This document shows, one piece after another, positions 1-7,923 of a stretch of DNA of 20,836 nt (positions are counted from its first letter, which is position 1; every line of letters starts with the position of its first letter). Origin of the DNA: Ga0077527 sp032128415 (lineage in GTDB: Bacteria > Pseudomonadota > Gammaproteobacteria > Burkholderiales > SG8-41); the NCBI GenBank assembly GCA_032128415.1, contig JAQBGW010000164.1, forward strand, positions 1-20,836, read 5' to 3'. Below the pieces are notes generated by a model. That model was not told where the DNA came from. It ran no database searches and saw nothing but the letters and a program-made list of their open reading frames with translations. Made by a program: the position numbers and the translations under genes.

Positions 1-1932
1 GAGGCCGTAGACAAACGATCCGGCCACCTGACGCTCGATCTGCGCCGGATTGACCACATAACCCGGATCAGTTGCAGCGACAATGCGGTGAATCTTCACC
101 TTGTTACCGCCCGCGACCGAAATCTCGCACGCCGCCGCGACGAAACTGTTGAACGCTTTCATCTGCGCGATGCCGCGGTGAATGCCGCCGGGCGCCGGCG
201 TGTCCCAGCCAATACCCGCCGCGACCGCGTTGAGCACACCCAGGTTCCGTGGGTGGTTTTTCATGAACTGACGCCGGAACGCGACCGGATCTTGCCCGGC
301 GGCATGCGCCAGTTCGTCCATGAAGCATTCCATGAAGATTGCGTTCTGGTTGATGTTCACGCCGCGCCAGAATCCCGGCGGCACATGCGGGTTGCGCATG
401 GCGTGATCGATCAGCAGGTTCGGAATGGTATAGCCGTACGAGTGTTCGCCGCTATCAAACACGCCCATAAATGCGGCCGGGTCGCGTCCCTTCTGCTTTT
501 CCAGAATGTGGGGACGTACGCTGGCGAGTATGGATTGGCCGGAGAGCCGCATGTGCAGTCCGGTCAGATTGTTGCCGGCATCCAGCGCGCCGGTCAGTTT
601 GCATTGCATCACCGGGTGGTAACGGCCCTGGCGCATGTCCTCCTCGCGCGACCACAGCAGCTTGACCGGGATGCCGGGCATCTGCTTGGCAATCAGCACG
701 GCCTGGGTCACGTAGTCCTGGAATGCACCACGCCGGCCGAAGCCGCCTCCGAGGTTGATTTTGTAAACCTCGCACTTGTCGGCCGGCAGGCCGGAGGCCG
801 CGAGCACCGCCGCGAACGAGGATTGGCCGTCCTGCGTCGGGACCCACACTTCGCAGCGTTTGGACGTGTAACGCGCGGTGGCGTTCATCGGTTCCATTGG
901 CGCGTGGTTCTGGTACGGATAGCTGTAGACGGCTTCGATTTTCTTTGCGGCGCCGGCGAGCGCGGTTTTGATGTCGCCGTTCTTGTTGCCGACAAACGCC
1001 TGTTCGGCGTTGAGTCCCTCTTTCAGCATCTCTGCGATCGATGTACTCGAAACCTTGACGTTTTCGCCCAGGTCCCATTCGATCGGCAACGCTGCCAACG
1101 CGGTATTGGCCCGCCACCAGGTATCGGCCACCACCGCAACGGCCGTATCACCCACCTTGACCACCTTCTTGATGCCTTTCATCCTGAGTACTTTGGCGTC
1201 GTCGTAGCTTTTCAGCTTGCCACCAAATACCGGACATTCCATGATTGCGGCATTCACCATCTTGGGCAGCTTGAGGTCAAATCCGTAGACCTGCTTGCCG
1301 ATTACTTTATCCAGAGTGTCCAGCCGCCTCATCGGCTTGCCGGCGATTTTCCAGTCCTTGGGATCCTTGAGCGTGATGCGCTTCGGATCCGGCGCGGTGA
1401 GCTTTCCCGCGGCTTTGGCCACTTTGCCGTAGGTCACTGTGCGTCCGGACGGCTGGTGAGTAATCACGCTGTTGGCTGCACTGCATTCGGCCACCGGGAC
1501 TTTCCACTGGTTCGCCGCAGCCTGGACCAGCATCATGCGTGCTGCCGCGCCACCCTGCCTGACGTATTCGTGCGAGGTACGGATACCGCGACTGCCGCCG
1601 GTAGAGAACGATCCCCACACGCCCTTGCGTTTGACGCTCTCGCCGGGCGTCGGATATTCGGTGGTGACTTTCGACCAGTCGCACTCCAGTTCCTCTGCAA
1701 CCAACTGTGCGAGCCCGGTAATCGTGCCCTGCCCCATCTCGGACCGCACGACCCTGACGACGACGGTGTCGTTGGGCCGGATTAACACCCAGGCATTAAC
1801 CTCGGGCATGGCGTCCGCGGCCTCCGCCTCAGCCAGCCCAAACGGCAATTGCAGACCCAGCGCCAGGCCACCGCCGACCGCGGTGGTACTTATCAGGAAA
1901 GTACGGCGATTCATTTTCAGTGATTCAGTCAT
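1..1932 (-). CDS. iorB: Molybdopterin-binding subunit of a xanthine dehydrogenase-family / isoquinoline 1-oxidoreductase-like enzyme, partial (IorB-like)
   Basis: Large catalytic subunit of a molybdenum hydroxylase, which hydroxylates an aromatic N-heterocycle or aldehyde using water. The reading frame is open from the start to the left edge, giving 644 residues. Family members are usually somewhat over 700, so the C-terminus, including the usual catalytic glutamate, is outside the window. The N-terminus carries a twin-arginine signal (NRRTFL, residues 8-13), a hydrophobic stretch and an AEAEA-type cleavage region to about residue 38, so export to the periplasm by Tat with cofactor bound is expected. 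A glycine-rich cofactor motif GGGFGRR lies at about residues 395-401. Two ATGs are adjacent (1935 and 1932). I chose 1932 because the GGGGGAG ribosome site is then better spaced. The gene begins 12 bases after the stop of the iron-sulfur subunit, so the two are surely co-transcribed. The true substrate cannot be read from the sequence. Confidence 0.9.
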   Translation of the reverse strand, partial: MTESLKMNRRTFLISTTAVGGGLALGLQLPFGLAEAEAADAMPEVNAWVLIRPNDTVVVRVVRSEMGQGTITGLAQLVAEELECDWSKVTTEYPTPGESVKRKGVWGSFSTGGSRGIRTSHEYVRQGGAAARMMLVQAAANQWKVPVAECSAANSVITHQPSGRTVTYGKVAKAAGKLTAPDPKRITLKDPKDWKIAGKPMRRLDTLDKVIGKQVYGFDLKLPKMVNAAIMECPVFGGKLKSYDDAKVLRMKGIKKVVKVGDTAVAVVADTWWRANTALAALPIEWDLGENVKVSSTSIAEMLKEGLNAEQAFVGNKNGDIKTALAGAAKKIEAVYSYPYQNHAPMEPMNATARYTSKRCEVWVPTQDGQSSFAAVLAASGLPADKCEVYKINLGGGFGRRGAFQDYVTQAVLIAKQMPGIPVKLLWSREEDMRQGRYHPVMQCKLTGALDAGNNLTGLHMRLSGQSILASVRPHILEKQKGRDPAAFMGVFDSGEHSYGYTIPNLLIDHAMRNPHVPPGFWRGVNINQNAIFMECFMDELAHAAGQDPVAFRRQFMKNHPRNLGVLNAVAAGIGWDTPAPGGIHRGIAQMKAFNSFVAAACEISVAGGNKVKIHRIVAATDPGYVVNPAQIERQVAGSFVYGL

Positions 1933-1944
1933 CATGGCTCCCCC

Positions 1945-2394
1945 TTATGCCTTGGCGGCGGCGTGTATCGCCTCGCGCACCTGTTGAAAGGTGCCGCAAC
2001 GGCATATGTTGGTAATGGTGGCGTCGATATCGGCGTCGGACGGCTTGGGCTTATCCTCGAGCAAAGCGGCTACTGCCATGATCATGCCGGCCTGGCAATA
2101 ACCGCATTGCGGCACTTCGTGCTCAATCCAGGCTTTTTGCACCTTGTGCAAAATTTTGCCTTTGGCCAAGCCTTCGATGGTGGTGATTTTTTTTCCTGCA
2201 GCGGCACTGACCGGGATTGCGCAAGAACGCACGGCAGCGCCGTCCATATGCACCGTGCAGGCGCCGCACTGGGCGACGCCGCAGCCGTACTTGGTTCCGG
2301 TCAGGCCAACCTGTTCGCGAATGACCCATAGCAGGGGCGTATCTGGTTCGACATCAACTTGATGCGAACGACCATTGATATTGAGTTGAGCCAT
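1945..2394 (-). CDS. iorA: (2Fe-2S)-binding small subunit of the molybdenum hydroxylase (IorA-like)
   Basis: Electron-transfer subunit of 149 residues, the usual length for the stand-alone iron-sulfur subunit of isoquinoline 1-oxidoreductase-type enzymes. It shows both expected clusters. The plant-ferredoxin-type site has Cys38, Cys43, Cys46 and Cys58 (CGVAQCGACTVH). The second, helical-domain site has Cys97, Cys100, Cys131 and Cys133 (CGYCQAGM and CRCGTF). It has no signal peptide of its own, so it would be carried to the periplasm with its Tat-targeted partner; this is known for the family and inferred here. The ATG follows a near-perfect ribosome site (GAAGGAG, 5 bases away). The partner gene starts just downstream. 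No FAD subunit and no XdhC-type maturation gene lie in the window; electrons in this subfamily typically go to a cytochrome rather than to FAD. Confidence 0.93.
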   Translation of the reverse strand: MAQLNINGRSHQVDVEPDTPLLWVIREQVGLTGTKYGCGVAQCGACTVHMDGAAVRSCAIPVSAAAGKKITTIEGLAKGKILHKVQKAWIEHEVPQCGYCQAGMIMAVAALLEDKPKPSDADIDATITNICRCGTFQQVREAIHAAAKA

Positions 2395-2545
2395 GACTAC
2401 TCCTTCGGGTTGATTCGCTACGACGCAACGCCGTGTGCCTCATGCAGCGCGGCAACTGATCCCCTTCGATATGGTTAAAACCCCGGGGTCTGACGCCACG
2501 GTGGAGCATGCGCTATGAAACGTGATGCGACACGCCGAACGGCAG

Positions 2546-2572
2546 ATTATGCTGGCGCCCGATACTGGTCAA
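2546..2572 (-). promoter_or_regulatory. Candidate promoter for the iorA-iorB pair
   Basis: On the minus strand TTGACC is followed, after a 15-base spacer, by CATAAT. Each hexamer matches the sigma-70 consensus at five of six positions, but the spacer is two bases short of ideal. It would leave a leader of about 145 bases before iorA. The rest of the 250-base gap between mtgA and iorA shows only a short GC palindrome (ACCCCGGGGT, about 2480-2489) and an AT-rich stretch just past mtgA. I see no convincing terminator. Confidence 0.35.
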
Positions 2573-2644
2573 CAGGAATTTGGGGCGCCACGGAAACGAT
2601 CAAAATATATCCGGAAAGATACCGTATCCACTTGTTTTTATTTG

Positions 2645-3349
2645 TTATTTATTTGGCACTGCCGCACCATTCATGCGCGCCATGATGGTCTGTGTGCGCT
2701 GCTGCAGATAGGCCGTGTTGCTGCCAGGCCCATAGCGGCGCGGACTCGGCACGATAGCCGCCAGCCGCGCTGCCTGCTCGGCGCTCAATCCCGCAGCGCT
2801 GATGCCATAGTGATATCTCGCCGCGGCCTCGGCACCGAACACACCCTCGCCCCACTCAATAACATTCAAATATATTTCCAGGATGCGCTGTTTGCTCATG
2901 ATGGTTTCGAGCATGACCGCCACCGCTGCCTCCTGCGCCTTGCGCCACCACGCGCGCGAGCCGGAAAAAAACAGATTCTTGGCAAGCTGCTGGGTAATGG
3001 TCGATCCGCCGGCGACAATCTCACCTTCACGCAGATTCTTTTCGTAGGCCTCTCGGATGCCGTCCCAGTCGAACCCGGTATGGCTGTTGAACTTGGCATC
3101 TTCAGATGCAACTACTGCGCGCTTCAGATGCCCCGAAATCCGTTGATACGGCACCCATTGCTGGCGTAGACGCGCCTTCGGGTTGTCTTCCTGCAGGATC
3201 TCCAGCCGGGCACGCATGAACGCGGTCGATTCCGGGTGATGATCCACCCAGTACCAGATATGCACCAGAAACCAGAACTGCACTGCGGCCAGCGCAATCA
3301 GCGCCAGCAGCAACGTACGCCAAGTCCAGCGCAGGAGAAATCTCAGCAT
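2645..3349 (-). CDS. mtgA: Monofunctional biosynthetic peptidoglycan transglycosylase
   Basis: Glycosyltransferase family 51 enzyme that polymerises lipid II into glycan strands at the outer face of the inner membrane, without a transpeptidase domain. The 234 residues fit the family. One membrane segment lies at about residues 10-35. The GT51 motifs follow in order: EDAKFNSHTG around catalytic Glu83, GGSTITQQLAKNLF at about 114-127, RKAQE with the second glutamate Glu140, and ILEIYLNVIEWG at about 156-167. The ATG at 3349 has no clear ribosome site, but the membrane anchor begins right after it, as expected. It is the last gene of the tonB-aroE-mtgA run, 69 bases after aroE. Confidence 0.96.
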   Translation of the reverse strand: MLRFLLRWTWRTLLLALIALAAVQFWFLVHIWYWVDHHPESTAFMRARLEILQEDNPKARLRQQWVPYQRISGHLKRAVVASEDAKFNSHTGFDWDGIREAYEKNLREGEIVAGGSTITQQLAKNLFFSGSRAWWRKAQEAAVAVMLETIMSKQRILEIYLNVIEWGEGVFGAEAAARYHYGISAAGLSAEQAARLAAIVPSPRRYGPGSNTAYLQQRTQTIMARMNGAAVPNK

Positions 3350-3386
3350 TGCGAATCGGATGAACGTGCAGTGTGCGGTGTTATGA

Positions 3387-3409
3387 CGTGAGTGGCTCGA
3401 TTACTCACG
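3387..3409. other. Hairpin between aroE and mtgA
   Basis: A perfect 7-base stem (CGTGAGT / ACTCACG) with a 9-base loop lies in the 69-base spacer between aroE and mtgA. There is no U-run after it on either strand, so a simple intrinsic terminator is unlikely. It could attenuate or protect the transcript between the two genes, or it could be chance. Confidence 0.3.
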
Positions 3410-3418
3410 ATCAGAAAG

Positions 3419-4246
3419 TCAGGTTTCGTGCCGGAGCAAGGCGATCACCGGCGCCGTCTGCGGCCGCACGCCACACCAGATGAAAAACGATTCAGCGGCC
3501 TGTTCGACCAACATGCCCAGACCGTCCGTCGCGCGCGTCCCGTGACTGCGCGCAAATTCCAGGAACGGCGTATCCCGCCCGTAAACCATGTCGTAGGCCA
3601 GCGCGTCCGGCGCGAAAACAGGCTCCGGCAACGGCGGCATTTCACCGCGGAGTCCGGCAGAGGTGGCATTGATGACCAGATCAAAATGCGCACCGGCCAG
3701 ATCAGCGTAGGACTGAGCCGAAATCCCGCGCGGCGTAACTTTTTCGAACCTCTGGAAATGTTTGACCACGCTGATCGCCTTGCCCAAAGTGCGGTTGGCA
3801 ACCACCAGTGAATCCGGTCGCTGCTCCAGCAGGGGATGCATCACGCCATACGTTGCACCGCCGGCGCCCATCAGCAACACGCGCTTGCCGGCGATCGGAA
3901 AACCAAGATTGATTTCGAGATCGACGACGAGACCTATGCCGTCGGTGTTATAGCCCACCAGATTGTCACCCTCGAGCTTGATGGTGTTCACCGCCTCGGC
4001 ATCGCGCGCACTATTGTCGTGCCTGTCGACCAGTTCCCATGCTTCGTGCTTGAACGGCACCGTGATATTCAGCCCCTTGCCGCCTGTACTGAAGAACTGC
4101 CGGGCCGTCGCCTCGAATCCATCAAGTGGCGCCAACAAGCGGTCGTAGGCAATAGTCTGCCCGGTCTGGCGTGCAAACTCGGCATGAATCTGTGGCGACT
4201 GACTGTGCGCGACAGGATGGCCGATGACGGCGTAGCGGTCGGTCAC
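3419..4246 (-). CDS. aroE: Shikimate dehydrogenase (NADP+)
   Basis: Reduces 3-dehydroshikimate to shikimate in the aromatic amino acid pathway, in the cytoplasm. The 275 residues are typical. The substrate-binding motif SQSP has Ser15 and Ser17. Catalytic Lys66 sits in NITVPFK, Asn87 in AVNT and catalytic Asp102 in GYNTDG. The NADP-binding loop is GAGGATYGV, followed by VVANRT with the arginine that binds the 2'-phosphate. The usual small residue-Arg pair in the glycine loop is Thr-Tyr here. The start is GTG, overlapping the TGA of the upstream tonB-like gene (GTGA), so translation of the two is probably coupled. It has no ribosome site independent of the tonB end. Confidence 0.97.
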   Translation of the reverse strand: MTDRYAVIGHPVAHSQSPQIHAEFARQTGQTIAYDRLLAPLDGFEATARQFFSTGGKGLNITVPFKHEAWELVDRHDNSARDAEAVNTIKLEGDNLVGYNTDGIGLVVDLEINLGFPIAGKRVLLMGAGGATYGVMHPLLEQRPDSLVVANRTLGKAISVVKHFQRFEKVTPRGISAQSYADLAGAHFDLVINATSAGLRGEMPPLPEPVFAPDALAYDMVYGRDTPFLEFARSHGTRATDGLGMLVEQAAESFFIWCGVRPQTAPVIALLRHET

Positions 4247-5265
4247 TGGCTGGTGAACTGATCGGAACGGGTAAATATCCAGGTACGGGTGATGTGCAGG
4301 ATGTCCGTGTCGCGGGCAATGTTCTCCGGGAACACCGAGTACGGCGCCGCCATGGTAACGATGCGCACCGTCGCCTCATCAAGCACCTTGTGCCCTGAAG
4401 AGCGGTTGATCTGGACTTTATCCAGGCTGCCATTGGCGCGTATGGATACCGTGGCCACCAGGCTGCCGTAAATGCCCTGGTCGCGCGCGGCCTGCGGATA
4501 ATTCAGCTCACCAATGCGTTCGATTTTCTGACGCCAGTCATCCACATAGCGCGCAAACCGGTATTCCTGGGCGCGGGCGCCGATGAATTTGCGCCGCGGT
4601 CGCTCCTGATAACTGTTCCAGTCGCGGCTGATCTGTGCCTCCAGCCGCGCGATCGCCATGCTGCGCTGGACCAGGTCATGGGCATCAATGGTCGGCACGG
4701 GCTCTGCCGGGGATTCCACCGGCGGTGTCTGTTTGGCCGTGGCCTGCTCAACGCGCGACTGGGACTTGGCCTGGGTCAGCAATCGATAAGCCTGAAGCTC
4801 GAGATCGGCGAGGCGTTTGCGCGCCGCCTGCAACTCATCAGTCTGTATGTCCTGGGCGACTGCGGGCAGCGGACTTTTAGCGCGCAGCTTCTTATCGGTA
4901 TTGCCGCCGCCGTCGAGATGATGCTGCGCCAGTGCGTCGGCCTTTTGCGGCTTGGCCAGCGACTTGGTATTGACCAACACCACTTCCAGCGGCGGCGCCA
5001 CGTTCTTCAGGCTGCGCAGGTCGGGCAGCACAAACGTCAGTCCGAAAATGACAAAGGCGTGGATCAGCAGCGACAGCACCCCGGCAGCTCCAAAACGCGC
5101 ACGGATGGTCATCTGCGCGTAGTGCCGGTCGAAATCCTCAATCCGGCGTTCCATTTCGGCAACGCGGGCGTCCAGCCGATCAACCGCACCGCCCCATGAA
5201 CCGCGCCGCAGGTGTTTACCGCGGCGGGGTAACGGAACGACGTTTCCGGCTGGTTTGGCGCTCAT
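4243..5265 (-). CDS. TonB-family energy transducer-like protein
   Basis: 340-residue inner-membrane protein with a C-terminal TonB domain (about 245-335, starting LNYPQAARDQG). Such domains contact the periplasmic TonB box of outer-membrane transporters. The N-terminal 56 residues are cytoplasmic and contain a short heptad-like stretch (about 28-48). One membrane segment follows at about 57-80. The periplasmic part is mainly charged and probably helical (about 141-220), with only a short proline-rich patch near 180-192, unlike the long Pro-Glu/Pro-Lys rod of classical TonB. No exbB or exbD is adjacent, so the energy source is unknown, and a structural or TolA-like role is possible. It heads the run with aroE and mtgA. 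The start ATG is followed by a plausible basic N-terminus; a TATAAT box lies upstream. Confidence 0.85.
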   Translation of the reverse strand: MSAKPAGNVVPLPRRGKHLRRGSWGGAVDRLDARVAEMERRIEDFDRHYAQMTIRARFGAAGVLSLLIHAFVIFGLTFVLPDLRSLKNVAPPLEVVLVNTKSLAKPQKADALAQHHLDGGGNTDKKLRAKSPLPAVAQDIQTDELQAARKRLADLELQAYRLLTQAKSQSRVEQATAKQTPPVESPAEPVPTIDAHDLVQRSMAIARLEAQISRDWNSYQERPRRKFIGARAQEYRFARYVDDWRQKIERIGELNYPQAARDQGIYGSLVATVSIRANGSLDKVQINRSSGHKVLDEATVRIVTMAAPYSVFPENIARDTDILHITRTWIFTRSDQFTSQ

Positions 5266-5322
5266 GATAACTATTTTAGTGTAGCCTTAAAAAATATCAA
5301 TAAAAACTTTAATTATCAGTAC

Positions 5323-5328
5323 ATTATA
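5323..5328 (-). promoter_or_regulatory. Candidate -10 box of the tonB-aroE-mtgA transcript
   Basis: A perfect TATAAT on the minus strand in an AT-rich intergenic stretch, about 58 bases before the tonB-like ATG. No good TTGACA-like hexamer is seen 16-18 bases upstream, so the call rests on the -10 alone. I looked for a Fur box here and did not find a convincing match. Confidence 0.45.
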
Positions 5329-5375
5329 GGCGTTGCTTAAAGCTAAATATGAGATAAATAGGGGTGATAGCCTGG

Positions 5376-5393
5376 TGTGAGCGGATGCTCACA
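5376..5393. other. Perfect hairpin / operator-like palindrome after the RNB ribonuclease gene
   Basis: TGTGAGC-GGAT-GCTCACA is a perfect 7-base inverted repeat with a 4-base loop, one base past the TGA of the ribonuclease gene and about 48 bases upstream of the tonB -10 box. As RNA it is a stable hairpin that could mark the 3' end of the upstream transcript, although no U-run follows. As DNA it resembles a LacI-family operator. The spacing between TGTGA and TCACA is 8, not the 6 expected for a CRP site. Confidence 0.4.
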
Positions 5394-5394
5394 T

Positions 5395-7302
5395 TCAACC
5401 GCCATCCCGCACGGCTTTGAAGTCGAGCTGCACCGTGAGATCCAGCAAATCCACCCCGCCCACGCCCAGCTCGACTGCTGTGCCCGGCGCCGCCTCGGGC
5501 AGCGAAGACACCCGCTGCACCACCGGCAGGTCGTCCAGCCGCACCAGATTTTCGCGCAGCACCGTGCCGGTCACCGCCGTGACCTGCTCCTGCACCAGCC
5601 AGCGCAGGCTCCAGTAGCGCTCCATGGTGCGCTGGTATTCCGCATAAACATCGTAGGCCAGCTCGAAATCCCCCATCGCCGCCAGCAGCGCCGTGTCCCG
5701 CGCCGCATACACCGGCGGCGCGCCGTGCGCCCAGGCGATCAACTGGCGCTGGTTGACCAGATCCGTGTAGCGGCGCAGCGGCGACGAGGCCCATGCATAC
5801 TGCGCAACACCCAAGCCGTCGTGCGGGCCGGCCGCGGTACTGGTGCGCACCTTGCCGCCGCTTTGCACCCGGTACAGCGCGGCAATTCCGGCAGCATGCA
5901 GATCACCGGCCCAGGTACTGTTGGCCAAAATCATCAGTTCGGCGACGACCCGATCAATCGGGGTGCCGCGCTGCCGGTGGCTGATGCTGACCCGACCGTT
6001 GTCCACCCGAAACACGAACTCCGGTCGATCTTCACTTGCGGGCGCATCGCCCTTGCGCGCCACCAGCCTGCTTCCGGCAAACTGCCACAACCACGCGAGC
6101 ATCTCACCCTGCGGATGCGCTACTGTGCCGCGTGACAGCGCAACTGCATTGAACACCGGCTCCAGCGCATCGTGCCGCAGGTTATCGGCAATGAAAATAC
6201 GCTCAGCACGGGTTTCGTGCGCAAGTATTGAAAAGTCCGGCGCAATATCAAAATAAATCGACAATGCTGCACAGTCACGCCCGGCTGCCAGAGTGCAGGC
6301 TTCCACCGTCGCGTCAGGCAGCATGGTGATTTTGCCGCCGGGAAAGTACACCGTCGACAACCGTTCGCGCGCAGCGACATCCAGCGGCGAATCCGGCGCA
6401 ATACTCAGCGCCGGTGCCGCGATGTGGATGCCCAGGCGTCGTGCGCCGCCCGGCAATGTCTGCAGGGAAAAAGCATCATCGATCTCGGTGGTCTCCGCAT
6501 CGTCAATACTGTGCGCCTGCACTTCGGCCAGCGGCAGATTGGCGGGCATGACTGCCGTGGGCAAATCCGCAAAGCCTGCGCCGCGCGGAAAGTGTTCGAC
6601 CAGAAAACGATTCAAGTGATAGGTATGGATATCAGGCAGCGCGCCGCAGCGTTCGAGCAAGCGCACCGGCGTCAGCTTCGCCGCGACACTGGCCTCTTCC
6701 AGCGCTTTCCACTCGATGCTGTTCTTGTCGGGCTTGTAGAGCAGTGTGTCGAGCAGCGGCCGGAAGGCTGCCGGCAGACGTCCGGCGGCAAACTCTTCGA
6801 CATAAGCGGTTCGCGCCAGCGCCTGCAGCCGTTTGCGTTCGATGCTGGCAAGTGCCGCTTTCAGCGCTTCTGCCGGCGCGGCCTTGTAGCGCCCGCGGCC
6901 CTTCTTGTAGAAGTACATCGGCGCGCCGTGCAGGCGCATCAACACACCAGCCGATTCCACCGCGCCGGGCGCGTGTCCAAAGTATTCGCGCGCCAGCGTT
7001 TCGTACAAAAACTCGTCAGTACCGCAGCATTGCCAGAGAAAATCGATGTCGATCGCATCAGCGCAGACTTGCGCTTCACCCATGAGCGCGGTGTGCGCAG
7101 GATTCTCGAATCGCAGCAACACCGCCGACGATTTCACCTTGGAGCGCTTGCCGTGGGGCGCCTCCACTTGCAACGAAGTGTCGTTGTCGGCGAGCACGGC
7201 GCCAACCTTGAATTCACCGTCTTCTTCGTAAAAAACATTCATCTGGAGGGGAAAGCTGGGGATTGCGACCGGAGATTGCACGGATTCTGAAGGGGAAAAC
7301 AT
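5395..7302 (-). CDS. RNB-domain 3'-5' exoribonuclease (RNase II/R family)
   Basis: Hydrolytic exoribonuclease of the RNB family, of the kind found next to aroE, tonB and mpl in betaproteobacteria (from memory). The RNB core begins at about residue 263. The metal-site motif SIDDAETTEIDDAF holds Asp267, Glu273, Asp275 and Asp276; in E. coli RNase II the second of these is aspartate. SPLRRYTDLVNQRQ (about 507-520) is the conserved RNA-binding and catalytic arginine segment. The C-terminal S1-like part is short. The start is uncertain. GTG 7314, ATG 7302 and ATG 7242 are all in frame and none has a good ribosome site. I recorded 7302, but conserved-looking sequence (MNVFYEEDG) begins at 7242. The gene follows the YqiA-like gene by under 40 bases, so they probably share a transcript. 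Confidence 0.9.
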   Translation of the reverse strand: MFSPSESVQSPVAIPSFPLQMNVFYEEDGEFKVGAVLADNDTSLQVEAPHGKRSKVKSSAVLLRFENPAHTALMGEAQVCADAIDIDFLWQCCGTDEFLYETLAREYFGHAPGAVESAGVLMRLHGAPMYFYKKGRGRYKAAPAEALKAALASIERKRLQALARTAYVEEFAAGRLPAAFRPLLDTLLYKPDKNSIEWKALEEASVAAKLTPVRLLERCGALPDIHTYHLNRFLVEHFPRGAGFADLPTAVMPANLPLAEVQAHSIDDAETTEIDDAFSLQTLPGGARRLGIHIAAPALSIAPDSPLDVAARERLSTVYFPGGKITMLPDATVEACTLAAGRDCAALSIYFDIAPDFSILAHETRAERIFIADNLRHDALEPVFNAVALSRGTVAHPQGEMLAWLWQFAGSRLVARKGDAPASEDRPEFVFRVDNGRVSISHRQRGTPIDRVVAELMILANSTWAGDLHAAGIAALYRVQSGGKVRTSTAAGPHDGLGVAQYAWASSPLRRYTDLVNQRQLIAWAHGAPPVYAARDTALLAAMGDFELAYDVYAEYQRTMERYWSLRWLVQEQVTAVTGTVLRENLVRLDDLPVVQRVSSLPEAAPGTAVELGVGGVDLLDLTVQLDFKAVRDGG

Positions 7303-7338
7303 CGCGCGAATCACACGCCAGGCAGGATAGTAGGCGGA

Positions 7339-7911
7339 TTATACGCGCCCGCGCTGCCAGAACGCGATGACCGGATCGAGGTACTCCGAAAATTCGCGGA
7401 AACCATGATCACTGCCCGTCACGATGATCTGCTCGCAGCCGGCATAGCGGCGCACCCCGTCGTGATAATCCAGCACTTCATCGCCGGTTGTCGCGACCAG
7501 CAGATAACTTTCAGGAGTGATGCGCGCCGTTTCCACTGCGCGCAGCTCAGCGAGATGCTCGGCGGTAAACTCATATTCCTCGCCGGTATACAGATTCTTC
7601 TGCGGACCAACTTGCGCCGCGAGCAGATCGAAAGGACGCACCGCAGGATTCACCAGCACTGCGCGCGCGCCAAGATTTTCGACCAGCCACGTCGCGTAAT
7701 AACCGCCCAGTGAAGAACCCACCAGCGTCACGGTGCGGGTATCGTGCGACGCCAGTAAATCCCGCAATTGCGCCAGCGCCTGCGCCGGCCGGTGCGACAA
7801 CTCCGGACAGGCGTACTGCGCCGCGTGGCCCAGCCGGGTCATGTGCTCGCGCAACAGCCCCGCTTTGTATGACAACGCCGAACTGTTAAAGCCATGAACA
7901 TAAATCAACAC
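7339..7911 (-). CDS. yqiA: YqiA-type alpha/beta-hydrolase esterase
   Basis: Small cytoplasmic serine esterase of 190 residues, close in length and sequence pattern to E. coli YqiA. It starts with YVHGFNSS (oxyanion region). The nucleophile elbow GSSLGGYYATWL has Ser67, VNPAVRPF follows at about 87-94, GDEVLDY has the acid (Asp144 or Asp148), and the catalytic histidine is His169 in GSDHGF. The physiological ester is unknown. The start is GTG at 7911, chosen because the first strand and the HGF motif follow at once; there is no clear ribosome site. The preceding amidase gene ends 12 bases upstream in the same reading frame, so re-initiation after that stop is likely. Confidence 0.92.
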   Translation of the reverse strand: MLIYVHGFNSSALSYKAGLLREHMTRLGHAAQYACPELSHRPAQALAQLRDLLASHDTRTVTLVGSSLGGYYATWLVENLGARAVLVNPAVRPFDLLAAQVGPQKNLYTGEEYEFTAEHLAELRAVETARITPESYLLVATTGDEVLDYHDGVRRYAGCEQIIVTGSDHGFREFSEYLDPVIAFWQRGRV

Positions 7912-7923
7912 CGGGGAATCAAC

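Noticed and set aside
88..1785. Long plus-strand open frame opposite the molybdenum hydroxylase gene
   Set aside because: Antisense to a clear family member; composition is that of a shadow frame and no start signal precedes it.
5266..5340. Fur box upstream of the tonB-like gene
   Set aside because: The best alignment to the 19-base consensus matches fewer than half the positions; the region is merely AT-rich.
5376..5393. CRP-binding site
   Set aside because: TGTGA and TCACA are 8 bases apart instead of 6.
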